This document shows, in pieces, positions 8,185-15,878 of a stretch of 32,619 nucleotides of DNA. The notes below the pieces were generated by a model. The model did no database searches and was not told the origin of the DNA. It was given only the letters and a program-made list of their open reading frames with translations. The stretch spans positions 1-32,619 of the forward strand of contig JAPFFF010000189.1 of NCBI GenBank assembly GCA_039105265.1. Direction: 5' to 3'. The translations under genes were made by a program, and so were the position numbers. The first letter of the stretch is position 1; each line of letters opens with the position of its first letter. This DNA comes from Tritrichomonas musculus (taxonomy: Eukaryota; Parabasalia; Tritrichomonadida; Tritrichomonadidae).

Positions 8185-10197
8185 TTACTCTACTTGACTA
8201 CCTTCAGGACTTTGATCATCAACATAAACAAGTCCATCGAGATTCATTAAGAAGTAAGTATCTCTTGTCAACCATAATTGTGTTGGACATGGATGGACTA
8301 CGTTCCCTGAAGGTTCGATAACATTATAATAAGTGTCATTTGCACCAGAATAGATGGGTTGTCCTTGTACTTGAATCTGTACGTTGCCAAAACCTCCGTC
8401 AATTCCGTCGAAGCAATAACCTGCAGAAGATCTTTCAGCTTGAATATTGAAGACAAAACTACTGGCATCACTAAGAGTATTATTGTAGCGAACACCATTA
8501 GCATCATTCTTAGGCATTGCCATACTGTCTTCGAACTCCTTTGTGCATTGAAGAGTAATTGCATCAAGGTCTCCTGCAGTAAGTTGATTTTCAAAGAACC
8601 TTGCTCCAATTGTAGAAACATTTTCATCAGGAAAATTCTTACCACCAATATTTAGATAGCAATTTGAATAAACAGGATTCTCAAAAACTGTAAGATCATT
8701 ATGATGTTTAGGAAACATGATAGAAAGTGTAGTATCATTTATAAGAGGAATATTGAGAGTAGACTTGATACCATTTGCTGCTGGTGCTATTGGAAATGAA
8801 TGATAATCTACTTTCTGTGATGGAATTATAACACCCTTTGACAATATTTCTTCTATACCATGCCTTGTAGCTTCACAAACTCCAAAACCTTGCATATTGG
8901 ACTTGCATAACGTAATTGTCATTCTGTTTACAGTGAGGGTAGCAGGCTGTGAGGAATAAGTTTCTTTCAGTACTTGAGCTTTAGCTTCGTGCAAAGCTTG
9001 TAATGTTTGATGAGCACTAACAACAGGGGTCTTTACAATTTGCCAAGCATAATATCTTCCATTTTTGTCAGCATGATTTAATGGTGGTAGTGTTACAGCA
9101 GGATTGTGAACACAAATTTCTTCATCACTAGCAGAAGGTTGAAGACCAAACTCAGCAAATTCCTCTGTAGTATAGCTGAAATAGAATTCCAAATCTGTAA
9201 GAATGTCAGTGTAACCAGTACTTCCATCATCATTATCCCATTGCTCTCCTATTCTATATTGAATCTTATACTTGACAGGAGTAGGGGTAGGATCAGGATC
9301 AGGAGAAGGTGAAGGATCAGGGTCTGGAGTAGGTTCTTTGCCAGGACCAGGAATCACTGCTTCATTTCCAATTTGTGTAAATTGATGTTTGAGATGCCCG
9401 TGAACCGTAATTTGTTTAAGTTTATCAAGTTCCTCTGTGCTCACACTTTCATTATCTTCGAGGAAAGCTTTTGTTTCTGCAACAGTGTAAGGATCTATAG
9501 CTGCCCAAACCAAACCTGCTGGAGTTACTTGGAATCTTATAGAGAGATCACCAATGATACCATTAGGGAAGAGATCAAATGCCTGCAGTGCAAGAAGATC
9601 ATCAAAAGGAACATTAAGATCGAAATCAACAGAAGTTTTACCATTTTCTTTGAAGTTGTTGAGATTGACATATGTTCCTGCTACTGTTTGTGAGTATGAA
9701 GCTACATTTTCCCAGAGACTGTGAACAAATCTTCTTCGCTTCTTTTCTGTTTCTGGTTTCACAGCAGAATAGAGGAAACCTTCTCGTACGCATTCATTTT
9801 GTTGATATCCAACATTGACATTATTATGAAGAATTTCCAATCTATCGAACAATTGGTTAGAAGATTTGAGTCCAACAAAGAGCTTATAGAAATTGTTTGG
9901 ATCATCAATCTGTTGGAGTTTGCTGAGATCAGTATTGAGCTGTAAATCAAGTTTGACATGGAAGGTAAGGAATCCTTTATCAACATCACTAATGAAATGA
10001 TCAGGGTGTGTAAGAGAAATTTGACTGTATTGACCTTGATGAAATGGGGCCGGCTGGTCATGACAGTCAACAGTTCTGAATGAGAATGAGCGTGTACCAT
10101 CATTTTTATTTATCATTGATCTCATCTGATTGAAAGTATCAAGTACATTACCTGCTTCTATTTTGTAATTATGTGCTCTTTCGTTGCGATATAACAT
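8185..10197 (-). CDS. Major capsid protein candidate (double jelly-roll, Polinton PY type)
   Basis: A 670-residue protein, beta-rich throughout, of the size expected for a Polinton double jelly-roll major capsid protein. Features seen are the N-terminal QGQYSQISLTHPDHF and DKGFLTFHVKLDLQL strands, the helix-turn FDRLEILHNNVNVGYQQNE, a basic YSAVKPETEKKRRRF, and a second half with NIPLINDTTLSIMFPKHHND and ITLQCTKEFEDSMAMPKND. Between the halves, at about residues 282-310, lies a proline/aspartate repeat (TPDPDPSPSPDPDPTPTP) that reads as a flexible exposed loop or linker. Capsid assignment rests on size, context between integrase and packaging genes, and fold-like patterning, not on a profile search. 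It would assemble with the packaging ATPase product and the fibre-like proteins. Confidence 0.7.
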   Translation of the reverse strand: MLYRNERAHNYKIEAGNVLDTFNQMRSMINKNDGTRSFSFRTVDCHDQPAPFHQGQYSQISLTHPDHFISDVDKGFLTFHVKLDLQLNTDLSKLQQIDDPNNFYKLFVGLKSSNQLFDRLEILHNNVNVGYQQNECVREGFLYSAVKPETEKKRRRFVHSLWENVASYSQTVAGTYVNLNNFKENGKTSVDFDLNVPFDDLLALQAFDLFPNGIIGDLSIRFQVTPAGLVWAAIDPYTVAETKAFLEDNESVSTEELDKLKQITVHGHLKHQFTQIGNEAVIPGPGKEPTPDPDPSPSPDPDPTPTPVKYKIQYRIGEQWDNDDGSTGYTDILTDLEFYFSYTTEEFAEFGLQPSASDEEICVHNPAVTLPPLNHADKNGRYYAWQIVKTPVVSAHQTLQALHEAKAQVLKETYSSQPATLTVNRMTITLCKSNMQGFGVCEATRHGIEEILSKGVIIPSQKVDYHSFPIAPAANGIKSTLNIPLINDTTLSIMFPKHHNDLTVFENPVYSNCYLNIGGKNFPDENVSTIGARFFENQLTAGDLDAITLQCTKEFEDSMAMPKNDANGVRYNNTLSDASSFVFNIQAERSSAGYCFDGIDGGFGNVQIQVQGQPIYSGANDTYYNVIEPSGNVVHPCPTQLWLTRDTYFLMNLDGLVYVDDQSPEGSQVE

Positions 10198-10240
10198 TTA
10201 ACAGTTAATAAAACAAATTATTTACTGAAGAAGAAAACAC

Positions 10241-10462
10241 ATGGCAGCAGGAATTTGGAAGAAACTGAAAAATGCAGTGAAGAGTGTTGGTGGAAAAATA
10301 AAAGGTTTAGCAGTAAAGGCTATAAAAGCTCTTCCTAAAGTAAAGGAGATTTTTGACAAAGTTAAGCCCGCTTTAGAGTATATACCAGGAGTGAATGGAT
10401 TTGTAAATACCATTGACAAAGGGCTTAATATCGGTAAGTCAATCATAGATGAAGTAAAATAA
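10241..10462 (+). CDS. Small cationic amphipathic protein, possibly membrane-active virion peptide
   Basis: A 73-residue protein starting MAAGIWKKLKNAVKSVGGKI and continuing with KGLAVKAIKALPKVKEIFDK. The first 40 residues form a lysine-rich amphipathic helix with a Trp near the N terminus, then a proline break and a second helix with GVNGFVNTIDKGLNIGKSII. The pattern resembles membrane-lytic or DNA-condensing small virion proteins such as the N-terminal part of adenovirus protein VI, and also cationic host-defence peptides. It is divergent from the capsid gene, 43 bp away. The function is inferred from composition only. Confidence 0.55.
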   Translation: MAAGIWKKLKNAVKSVGGKIKGLAVKAIKALPKVKEIFDKVKPALEYIPGVNGFVNTIDKGLNIGKSIIDEVK

Positions 10463-10498
10463 AGGCTTATAACTATTTTTGGTGAGGATTAAAAGGCA

Positions 10499-10879
10499 AT
10501 GAAAGTAATTAATGAAGTACAAGAAGAAACAAAATCTTTTAAATCTATTATTGAGTTCGATGCTTACTATCGTGATCACAAAGAAGAAATGGAGAAACAA
10601 ACTACACAACTCTTGAATAAGCTTTACAAGATTGAAGTACCTGATGGAAGTGTCTATAGAATCACTAAGAAAAATTGTAACAAAGTTGATGGTAAAATTA
10701 AAGGTGGTGAAGTGTGTTTGAAGAAAGTAACTGTTCAGAAAGACGATGAACAACCTTTATGGGAAATCGCTATCGAGTCTGTCAAAGCTGATATTGCAAG
10801 TATGAAAGCAAAGATAGAGGAAATAAAGAATGCTGTAAATGCTGTTGTTAAAGTAATTAATGAACTACAAAAATATTGA
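10499..10879 (+). CDS. Coiled-coil protein of Maverick A (unknown)
   Basis: A 126-residue protein following the cationic peptide gene by 36 bp in the same direction. It is Lys/Glu-rich, with a central folded-looking part (YKIEVPDGSVYRITKKNCNK) and a C-terminal helix (IASMKAKIEEIKNAVNAVVK) of heptad character. No family is recognised. The words KVINEVQEETK near the start and KVINELQKY at the end echo each other, and the DNA under them is similar (aaagtaattaatgaa at both ends), suggesting an internal duplication of a short segment. Confidence 0.5.
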   Translation: MKVINEVQEETKSFKSIIEFDAYYRDHKEEMEKQTTQLLNKLYKIEVPDGSVYRITKKNCNKVDGKIKGGEVCLKKVTVQKDDEQPLWEIAIESVKADIASMKAKIEEIKNAVNAVVKVINELQKY

Positions 10880-10893
10880 TGAGGTTTTTTAGG

Positions 10894-10940
10894 CCAAAAG
10901 TGATGGAGTGACTTCTCACTGCATTTATGTCACTTCTCAT
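10894..10940. repeat. Left arm of a 47-bp imperfect inverted repeat
   Basis: Its sequence matches the reverse complement of 11977-12023, with shared blocks ccaaaagtga, agtga, ttctcact and atgtcactt. The pair brackets the 334-residue gene almost exactly: this arm covers its stop codon. It may be the termini of a small mobile cassette or paired regulatory sites. Confidence 0.75.
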
Positions 10941-11941
10941 ATTCTGTTAACATAATAAGCTCTACTAACGTTTGTTACTTTCCATCTACCAGTTTGTTCA
11001 ATCTTCTCTGTTAATTGAGCAAAGGTAAGTTTTTGACCGAATTCCTTACTGTATCTTTGTTGGACATCCTTCAATAAGAACCTATCGATGTTTGGAAAAT
11101 TGTTTTGCATAAACTTGGCCATATCATAATCAGTTTCGTCAAATTGTCTGTCTAGTTCCTCTTGCTCTGATCGCATTCTTTCAACTTCACGAAGTGTATA
11201 GTCATAGAGTTTTTGTTTTGCTTCGCAGCGTGCACAACGTTTATTGGAGTGAGAATTGATGGTATATATTCTGGTATTCAGCTTGTTTATACAGAGTCGC
11301 ATCTTCATCAATGTACTGTAATCAACATGCAATTCATTAATCTCACTGCGCTGTGCATTGTGGCTTTCATTGTCGTACCAATAATAAACGAACACATCAT
11401 AGATACAATTGACATATCGTTCTATAAATTGCTTATATTCTTCAAACGTCTCGCTTTCTAAGAGATCACTAGTATTCATTACCACTTTATCGCATTTTTC
11501 ATCAACAGTAGTATGATCGCAATAATAGCCAATGAATTGTACATTCAACTTTCTTAGGAACTTCTTGATCTCTGCACTATCGGTTTGTCTAACAGGTATC
11601 TCGTCAAACGTTGATTCAATAGGTTTTGTTTGGGAGATTGCATCTAATTTTGGTAAGCTCGATATCATTGTAAAGACATCTTTAATATATTTGTTGTTGT
11701 GCTCTTGTTTAACATCATAGAAGGATGGATCGTAGTGATCAGTTAGCAAGTCATGCATGATTCTTCTCTTCGTACTTAATTCCTTTTCACAACTAACTTT
11801 CACAAGAGGCTCAATTGGTGCTCCATATATATCATAATGCATTTCTACAACATCATTTACTTCCTTTATTGGTTTTGGTAAAAGGTTAACAAGGTATTCA
11901 GCTATATGAAGTTCTGTTTGATTGGTTGTTGGTGTAATCAT
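10937..11941 (-). CDS. Possible winged-helix-ended protein of Maverick A (unknown)
   Basis: A 334-residue, mostly helical protein with no family recognised. Seen are a Cys pair C-x2-C (KRCARCEAKQ, about residue 233), a charged helix (LREVERMRSEQEELDRQF), and a C-terminal 60 residues (FLLKDVQQRYSKEFGQKLTF, then a Trp-Lys-Val strand and an AYYV end) that look like a winged-helix DNA-binding domain of the kind ending some viral primase-helicases. No ATPase motif is present, so a replication enzyme is not claimed. It is flanked by the inverted repeat at 10894-10940 and 11977-12023, which may mean it moved in as a unit. Confidence 0.5.
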   Translation of the reverse strand: MITPTTNQTELHIAEYLVNLLPKPIKEVNDVVEMHYDIYGAPIEPLVKVSCEKELSTKRRIMHDLLTDHYDPSFYDVKQEHNNKYIKDVFTMISSLPKLDAISQTKPIESTFDEIPVRQTDSAEIKKFLRKLNVQFIGYYCDHTTVDEKCDKVVMNTSDLLESETFEEYKQFIERYVNCIYDVFVYYWYDNESHNAQRSEINELHVDYSTLMKMRLCINKLNTRIYTINSHSNKRCARCEAKQKLYDYTLREVERMRSEQEELDRQFDETDYDMAKFMQNNFPNIDRFLLKDVQQRYSKEFGQKLTFAQLTEKIEQTGRWKVTNVSRAYYVNRI

Positions 11942-11976
11942 ATTTATGTAAATATTTAATAAAAAATAAAATAAAA

Positions 11977-12023
11977 ATAGAAAGTGACATTTTCATAGTG
12001 AGAAATCACTTGTTCACTTTTGG
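11977..12023. repeat. Right arm of a 47-bp imperfect inverted repeat
   Basis: Reverse-complement partner of 10894-10940. It lies upstream of the 334-residue gene start, in the gap before the HNH gene. A TCACTT word on the minus strand within it could act as an initiator, so a promoter role is also possible. Confidence 0.75.
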
Positions 12024-12065
12024 TGTTATTTTCAGAAATTAGACACAAAAATATAAGTAAGGTTT

Positions 12066-12668
12066 TTAGTCAAGAGAATGCTGTTGCTTAAATTTATTTA
12101 TGTATACACCAACTTGTTTATTATTGATGTCTTTCATAGCAATATATTGTTTATTCCACTTAGTAGTATTGATATGCATGATTCTATAAAGTGTAACAGT
12201 TATCTTACTGTAAAAGATATCTTTATTGTTTTCGTCGTCATGATAGTAATAGTATCTATTTTCCTCAAAGTCATGGTGCTCTGTACGAGTTTCGTAGAAC
12301 AAAACCTTTATAGCTTCATCAGGTATATCATCAATGAACTCGTACTGTGTACCTCTATGAGATGATCTATTGAAGCTGTTATCAGAACGTGTTACCCACC
12401 TCAAATTTTCGATTCTATTATCTGTTCTATCATGATTAATGTGATCAACATCAGTAAGATTATTAGGATTGTCAATAAACTGTATAGCAACAAGACGATG
12501 CTTTAGATATGATTTCCTATTAAGAGTAACTCTTATATATCCATAATGGCTTAATGTTTCACTACAAACATGATGATTGTCTCTCCTTCTAATGGTATGT
12601 GGATATGTTGTCAATATTTCATAGTCCTCATGATTGACAAGTGTAACAAATTCTGATATTTCTGTCAT
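12066..12668 (-). CDS. HNH endonuclease (homing-type, NUMOD4/HNH_3-like) in Maverick A
   Basis: A 200-residue protein with the typical layout of a free-standing HNH homing nuclease. An N-terminal NUMOD4-like beta region (YEILTTYPHTIRRRDNHHVC and YGYIRVTLNRKSYLKHRLVA) is followed by the nuclease core DVDHINHDRTDNRIENLRWV at residues 73-92, where Asp75/His76, Asn84 and Asn88 fit the family pattern. The C-terminal 85 residues are Tyr/Asp/Asn-rich and not recognised. Such enzymes nick or cut DNA at long sites and spread themselves or neighbouring sequence. Its presence in a Maverick suggests either a parasite of the element or a recruited function in its recombination. Confidence 0.85.
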   Translation of the reverse strand: MTEISEFVTLVNHEDYEILTTYPHTIRRRDNHHVCSETLSHYGYIRVTLNRKSYLKHRLVAIQFIDNPNNLTDVDHINHDRTDNRIENLRWVTRSDNSFNRSSHRGTQYEFIDDIPDEAIKVLFYETRTEHHDFEENRYYYYHDDENNKDIFYSKITVTLYRIMHINTTKWNKQYIAMKDINNKQVGVYINKFKQQHSLD

Positions 12669-12700
12669 TTGTATTTTGTGTAAATATTAAATAAAAAAAA

Positions 12701-12934
12701 TTAGAAATTGTTCATCGAAATTGTTGAATGGTTAAGTGTAAGCAAATGATAATTCAGTGGCTTTGTTGTTTTTACTGGTGGATCATGATTAATATTACCT
12801 TTCTCCTCATACTTCTTAACCGTTGGCTGTGAATTAATTCTTGTCCTTTCTTTTTGTTGTTTGAGTCTCTGTTTGTCAAAATGATTTTGATGTTTGTCAT
12901 CATGTAAGGTTCTCCTTTGTTCATAATTACTCAT
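12701..12934 (-). CDS. Small basic hydrophilic protein of Maverick A (unknown)
   Basis: A 77-residue protein starting MSNYEQRRTLHDDKHQNHFD, rich in Lys, Arg, Gln and His, with a short helix (KQRLKQQKERTR). I chose the internal ATG at 12932-12934, because an upstream ATG would extend through the start of the divergent gene at 12950. From this start only 15 bp of A/T-rich spacer separate the two divergent genes. Function unknown; a nucleic-acid-binding role would fit the charge. Confidence 0.4.
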   Translation of the reverse strand: MSNYEQRRTLHDDKHQNHFDKQRLKQQKERTRINSQPTVKKYEEKGNINHDPPVKTTKPLNYHLLTLNHSTISMNNF

Positions 12935-12949
12935 TTTAATAGTAAGTAA

Positions 12950-13183
12950 ATGACAGATTTGAACGAATATAAGAAGGAAATACCTCAATTGAAGCAAATA
13001 AAGCGATCATTGAAAGAAAGAGTATATGAAACCAAGCAGCATCTTAATAATGTAAAAACAGGAATGTTGGGTTCAAATGGATTAGCCATTAGAGAAAGCC
13101 TTATAGAAGACATCAATTCATTGAAAGAAAAAGTAGCCAAACTTGAAACTGAACTAAGAGAACTAACTAATAATGAACAATAG
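12950..13183 (+). CDS. Small coiled-coil protein of Maverick A (unknown)
   Basis: A 77-residue Lys/Glu-rich protein with two predicted heptad helices (LKQIKRSLKERVYETKQHL and LIEDINSLKEKVAKLETELR) separated by a glycine turn (MLGSNGLAI), so it probably folds as a helical hairpin or dimer. The start context is TAAATG. It is the first of three same-strand genes leading to the packaging ATPase. No family is recognised. Confidence 0.5.
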   Translation: MTDLNEYKKEIPQLKQIKRSLKERVYETKQHLNNVKTGMLGSNGLAIRESLIEDINSLKEKVAKLETELRELTNNEQ

Positions 13184-13202
13184 ATGTTTTACTCACATTG
13201 AA

Positions 13203-13760
13203 ATGTCAAACGTATTGCATAAAGCAAGAATCTTATCAAGTGAAAACGATAGTAGTTGTAAACAAGAACAAAACACTAATGTGAATATAAAAATAAAACC
13301 ACCACAGTACCCTAATGTTCCTCCTTTACAGACTTACGCAAGTGTACAACCTCAAGAAAGAAACATAAATTTTACTCCAGTTGGGGAGAGTGTTCAATCT
13401 CCATTACAACCACAAATAAGTCTTCTTACAAACGAACTTGAGAACATGGAAATCAAAAACAAATTTCTTGAAACTTTGTTAAACATTTATGAACTTAATC
13501 CCCTTAGAGTTAACAACTATCTTGTTTGTCATAGTAATTCACTGATGGAACTAATAAAAATTTTAACAAGAGCTGACAAAGTCGAGCTGGTCATAGATGA
13601 AGAAGAAGGTTGTACAGGCTGCTTATCAAATACAAAGTACATGAAAATACAACGAATATTAGTTACCAAAGATGATAAAGCATTAGATTTAAAAATATGT
13701 TTTAATGATATTTATAGTCAGTTAGTAAGATACGGAATTTCAACTAAAATGTGTATCTAA
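13203..13760 (+). CDS. Protein of unknown function upstream of the packaging ATPase
   Basis: About 185 residues from the ATG at 13203. An earlier in-frame ATG at 13173 would overlap the preceding gene by 11 bp and give 195 residues; the choice is uncertain. The first 90 residues are low-complexity and proline/glutamine-rich (KPPQYPNVPPLQTYASVQP). The rest is folded, with a helix (LLTNELENMEIKNKFLETLL), a CTGC cysteine pair in an acidic loop (EEEGCTGCLSNTK) and alternating strands. A helical motif with a Cys pair might bind metal. The role is unknown; it is co-oriented with the ATPase gene 61 bp downstream. Confidence 0.5.
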   Translation: MSNVLHKARILSSENDSSCKQEQNTNVNIKIKPPQYPNVPPLQTYASVQPQERNINFTPVGESVQSPLQPQISLLTNELENMEIKNKFLETLLNIYELNPLRVNNYLVCHSNSLMELIKILTRADKVELVIDEEEGCTGCLSNTKYMKIQRILVTKDDKALDLKICFNDIYSQLVRYGISTKMCI

Positions 13761-13821
13761 AAAGCAGATCTATATTTTTGTTTTCACTGCACTAAAGTAA
13801 TACAATTCTGATGAGAATGAA

Positions 13822-14715
13822 ATGAAACCAACACAATTCTATTATCGTTCTGATTCTAGTGATTATGAAGATGATGAAATAATGATGCCACAGCCTTTTA
13901 ATATTGATGCTGCTATGTCTGCTGCATATAAACGTAATGAAGGAAAAATAATGTCTGAATCAATACGGCCAATTGCTGTTGATATCTATTCATGGTATAA
14001 TTCTCTCAATATTCTGGTTGGTCCTCAAGGTAAAGGAAAGACACATGTAATGCTACGTGACATCATTCAAATATCTCGTTTACCTAAAGAAAACAGCTTT
14101 CATTTAATAGTTTATATCAGCAAGAATGGTAGTATTAATGACTCTACTTTTGAAGCACAGCAAGAATTGATTCAATTACCTATTCAGGTTGTTTCTGATG
14201 CTAATGCTGAAAAATATTTGAAAGAACTTGATTTGTGGAAAGAATTGTATGATCGGTATAGTACAACTCCACGAATAACAATAGATAATGACAAACTTCA
14301 ACAAATGTTTGAGTTCCTGCGTATCACACCTGCTCAAGCCGAGCTTTCACGAGGCCTATATGACAAACTCGGTAAACCAAATCAGCCATTGAACACTATC
14401 ATTCTTTGCGAAGACTTTGTTAGGAGTAAGTTATTGAAATCATCATATTTTACCAACTACATTACACAACTTCGTCATAAACATTCAATAGTTTACATAA
14501 ATGTACAATTCTTCAAGTCAATACCAACTGACTACAAAAATAATGCAACAACTTTCTTCATCTTCTCTGGGTTCTCTCGCCAAAAGATGCAATATATTTA
14601 TCAACAAGTTCCTATGTCAGTTGAATTTGAAGAATTATGTCATTATTACATGAAGATGAGGAATCATGACTTTATTTTGATCAATGTTCGTACAAGTAAT
14701 ATTAGCTTTATATAA
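13822..14715 (+). CDS. Genome-packaging ATPase (FtsK/HerA, A32-like) of Maverick A
   Basis: A 297-residue P-loop ATPase. The Walker A motif GPQGKGKT lies at residues 67-74 after a strand (LNILV). A Walker B-like strand (NTIILCEDF) lies near residues 188-198. A further strand with polar end (SIVYINVQFF, about residue 226) fits the sensor region, and ATTFFIFSGFSRQKMQYIYQ follows. Polinton and large DNA virus A32 ATPases of this size drive DNA into preformed capsids. The acidic N-terminal segment (SDYEDDE) is unusual but short. The gene overlaps the 3' end of the convergent next gene by 8 bp. Confidence 0.85.
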   Translation: MKPTQFYYRSDSSDYEDDEIMMPQPFNIDAAMSAAYKRNEGKIMSESIRPIAVDIYSWYNSLNILVGPQGKGKTHVMLRDIIQISRLPKENSFHLIVYISKNGSINDSTFEAQQELIQLPIQVVSDANAEKYLKELDLWKELYDRYSTTPRITIDNDKLQQMFEFLRITPAQAELSRGLYDKLGKPNQPLNTIILCEDFVRSKLLKSSYFTNYITQLRHKHSIVYINVQFFKSIPTDYKNNATTFFIFSGFSRQKMQYIYQQVPMSVEFEELCHYYMKMRNHDFILINVRTSNISFI

Positions 14716-15157
14716 TTAAATCTTGATGCTTTCCTACAAATAATTCTGGTTCAGGTACATTATATTTTTGTCTAAGTTCTTTAATTTTGTTTCTTGTAGA
14801 CATACTTGTTCTCTCTAAACTGTAATTATAATAATCATTTCCTTTGTATTCTTGTGGTTCTGTATTACCATTTATGAAGAATTCTTGGGTCTTCATCGAA
14901 AGCCTTCTTCGTAAGTTTGTGGTAATTGTTATGTTCTCTAATCCTATTTCTGTGATCTTATCAGGATAAATCGTCATAGTTTCACTAATATTGTTCTTAA
15001 GACTTATGTACAATACTTTTGCACGAAAACTGTTTGTATTCATCATTAGAGGAAATTTTTCACATAATATTGAGAAATCACAATTACGATATTTTTCTGG
15101 ATCCGGTAATACAGAAATGAGTGTGTTTATATAATCATAGACCTTTGGTGCTTTCAT
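14708..15157 (-). CDS. Small protein of Maverick A (unknown)
   Basis: A 149-residue protein that I do not recognise. It begins with a helical part (MKAPKVYDYINTLISVLPDP), has a central beta-like part (AKVLYISLKNNISETMTIYP), and ends in a basic helix (TRNKIKELRQKYNVPEPELF). A TCACAT word on the minus strand at 15168-15173, 11 bp upstream of the ATG, matches the parabasalid initiator pattern, one of the few element genes where this is seen. Confidence 0.5.
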   Translation of the reverse strand: MKAPKVYDYINTLISVLPDPEKYRNCDFSILCEKFPLMMNTNSFRAKVLYISLKNNISETMTIYPDKITEIGLENITITTNLRRRLSMKTQEFFINGNTEPQEYKGNDYYNYSLERTSMSTRNKIKELRQKYNVPEPELFVGKHQDLII

Positions 15158-15167
15158 GTTTTGTGAA

Positions 15168-15173
15168 ATGTGA
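15168..15173 (-). promoter_or_regulatory. Initiator-like TCACAT upstream of the 149-residue gene
   Basis: Read on the minus strand the word is TCACAT, fitting the TCA-Y-W-Y/T initiator of trichomonad genes, 11 nt from the ATG. Short and AT-rich, so chance occurrence is possible. Confidence 0.4.
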
Positions 15174-15199
15174 ATAAAAAATAATAATTGCTTTTTTAA

Positions 15200-15598
15200 T
15201 TAAATTTCCTGAATCTTATTCGTGTTTGGATTGAATTCATTCATGCATTTCTTTCCTTCATCAGTGTATTTAAAGAATTCGTATACCTCATCGTAAAACT
15301 TCTTTGGAAAGTGATATGGCATACCATAATCATTGTAATCACCAGTAAGCTCATCAATATAGTAATCAAATATTTCTCCATACTCACGAAAAGCAGCATT
15401 TTCATCATGAAAAGATATGTATAAGTGATTCTGCTTTCTGAATATATCCATTTGTGCGTCTATAATAAAGGGTTCAACAACATCAACAGCATCACGGTCA
15501 CCATCAATGACTTTATCACAAATGTCAGCAAAAAGGTTATACATATCTGTTCCATATGTACGGAGTTGTTTAGCAGCATAATTAGCAAAGGCTTCCAT
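15200..15598 (-). CDS. Acidic small protein, terminal gene of Maverick A (unknown)
   Basis: A 132-residue acidic, aromatic-rich protein (YAAKQLRTYGTDMYNLFADI, YGEIFDYYIDELTGDYNDYG). No family is recognised. The many Asp/Glu and Tyr/Phe residues recall DNA-mimic or small regulatory proteins, but this is only an impression. It is the outermost gene before the terminal repeat. The 216 bp from its start to the repeat are noncoding and AT-rich. Confidence 0.5.
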   Translation of the reverse strand: MEAFANYAAKQLRTYGTDMYNLFADICDKVIDGDRDAVDVVEPFIIDAQMDIFRKQNHLYISFHDENAAFREYGEIFDYYIDELTGDYNDYGMPYHFPKKFYDEVYEFFKYTDEGKKCMNEFNPNTNKIQEI

Positions 15599-15814
15599 TA
15601 TATGTAGTGGAAATAAAAAATAAAAAAAATTTTTAAAAAATATAATTTTTGAAAAATTGTAAAAACTTAGTTATCCTATCAAAAATGGTGAGTTGATTAA
15701 GGGGTTCCAGAAAATTATTCAAATGTATAGGTTGGTAATGAAAACAAGGGTAAAAACAATAACAAGTAAACATACCTGATTTTTTATACCTGAGCTTGTT
15801 AACTTGCAAGGTAT

Positions 15815-15872
15815 GCTGGGCAAGGTACGAGTAAAATTATTAGATGGTCATCCCGCACAGACCATTACTACT
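15815..15872 (-). repeat. Right terminal inverted repeat of Maverick A (58 bp core)
   Basis: The reverse complement starts AGTAGTAATGGTCTGTGCGG and is identical over all 58 bases to 25852-25909. Its outer end reads AG inward, as described for Polintons. Inward of the 58 bp the two elements diverge, apart from a shared 11-bp word (aagctcaggta on the reverse strand). Confidence 0.92.
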
Positions 15873-15878
15873 AACGAC
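15873..15878. repeat. Candidate 6-bp target duplication (aacgac) beside Maverick A
   Basis: The six bases next to the terminal repeat equal the six bases before element B (25846-25851). Six is the duplication length known for Polintons. The word also occurs naturally within several minisatellite units, so identity alone is weak proof. Confidence 0.65.

Larger units (their letters stand above)
1..15872. mobile_element. Maverick/Polinton element A, right-hand part (continues left of window)
   Basis: This is a giant self-synthesising type DNA transposon of the Maverick/Polinton class. The class is shown by a retroviral-type integrase, an A32/FtsK-type packaging ATPase and a large capsid-like protein lying together, and by a terminal inverted repeat whose outer end reads AG (CT on the + strand) beside a 6-bp candidate target duplication. 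Genes are tightly packed on both strands, many with gaps under 40 bp or small overlaps. DNA polymerase B and the adenain-like protease of the family were not found in this part. It looks largely whole where visible and young, because the terminal repeat is identical to that of element B. Class assignment is confident; the left end is outside the window. Confidence 0.9.

Noticed and set aside
8298-8648. Extra genes opposite or within the capsid, fibre and ATPase regions, for example 8298-8648, 27781-28272 and 5339-5704
   Set aside because: They overlap well-supported longer genes in other frames and have shadow-like composition.
10937-11941. Primase-helicase identity for the 334-residue protein
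   Set aside because: Only a winged-helix-like end is seen; no Walker motifs or primase motifs are present.
12935-12997. Upstream ATG extending the 77-residue minus-strand protein to 98 residues
   Set aside because: The extension would run through the start of the divergent gene at 12950 and adds a hydrophobic segment unlike the rest.
13173-13202. Upstream ATG at 13173 for the gene before the ATPase
   Set aside because: It overlaps the previous gene; the ATG at 13203 gives clean spacing. The earlier start is not excluded.
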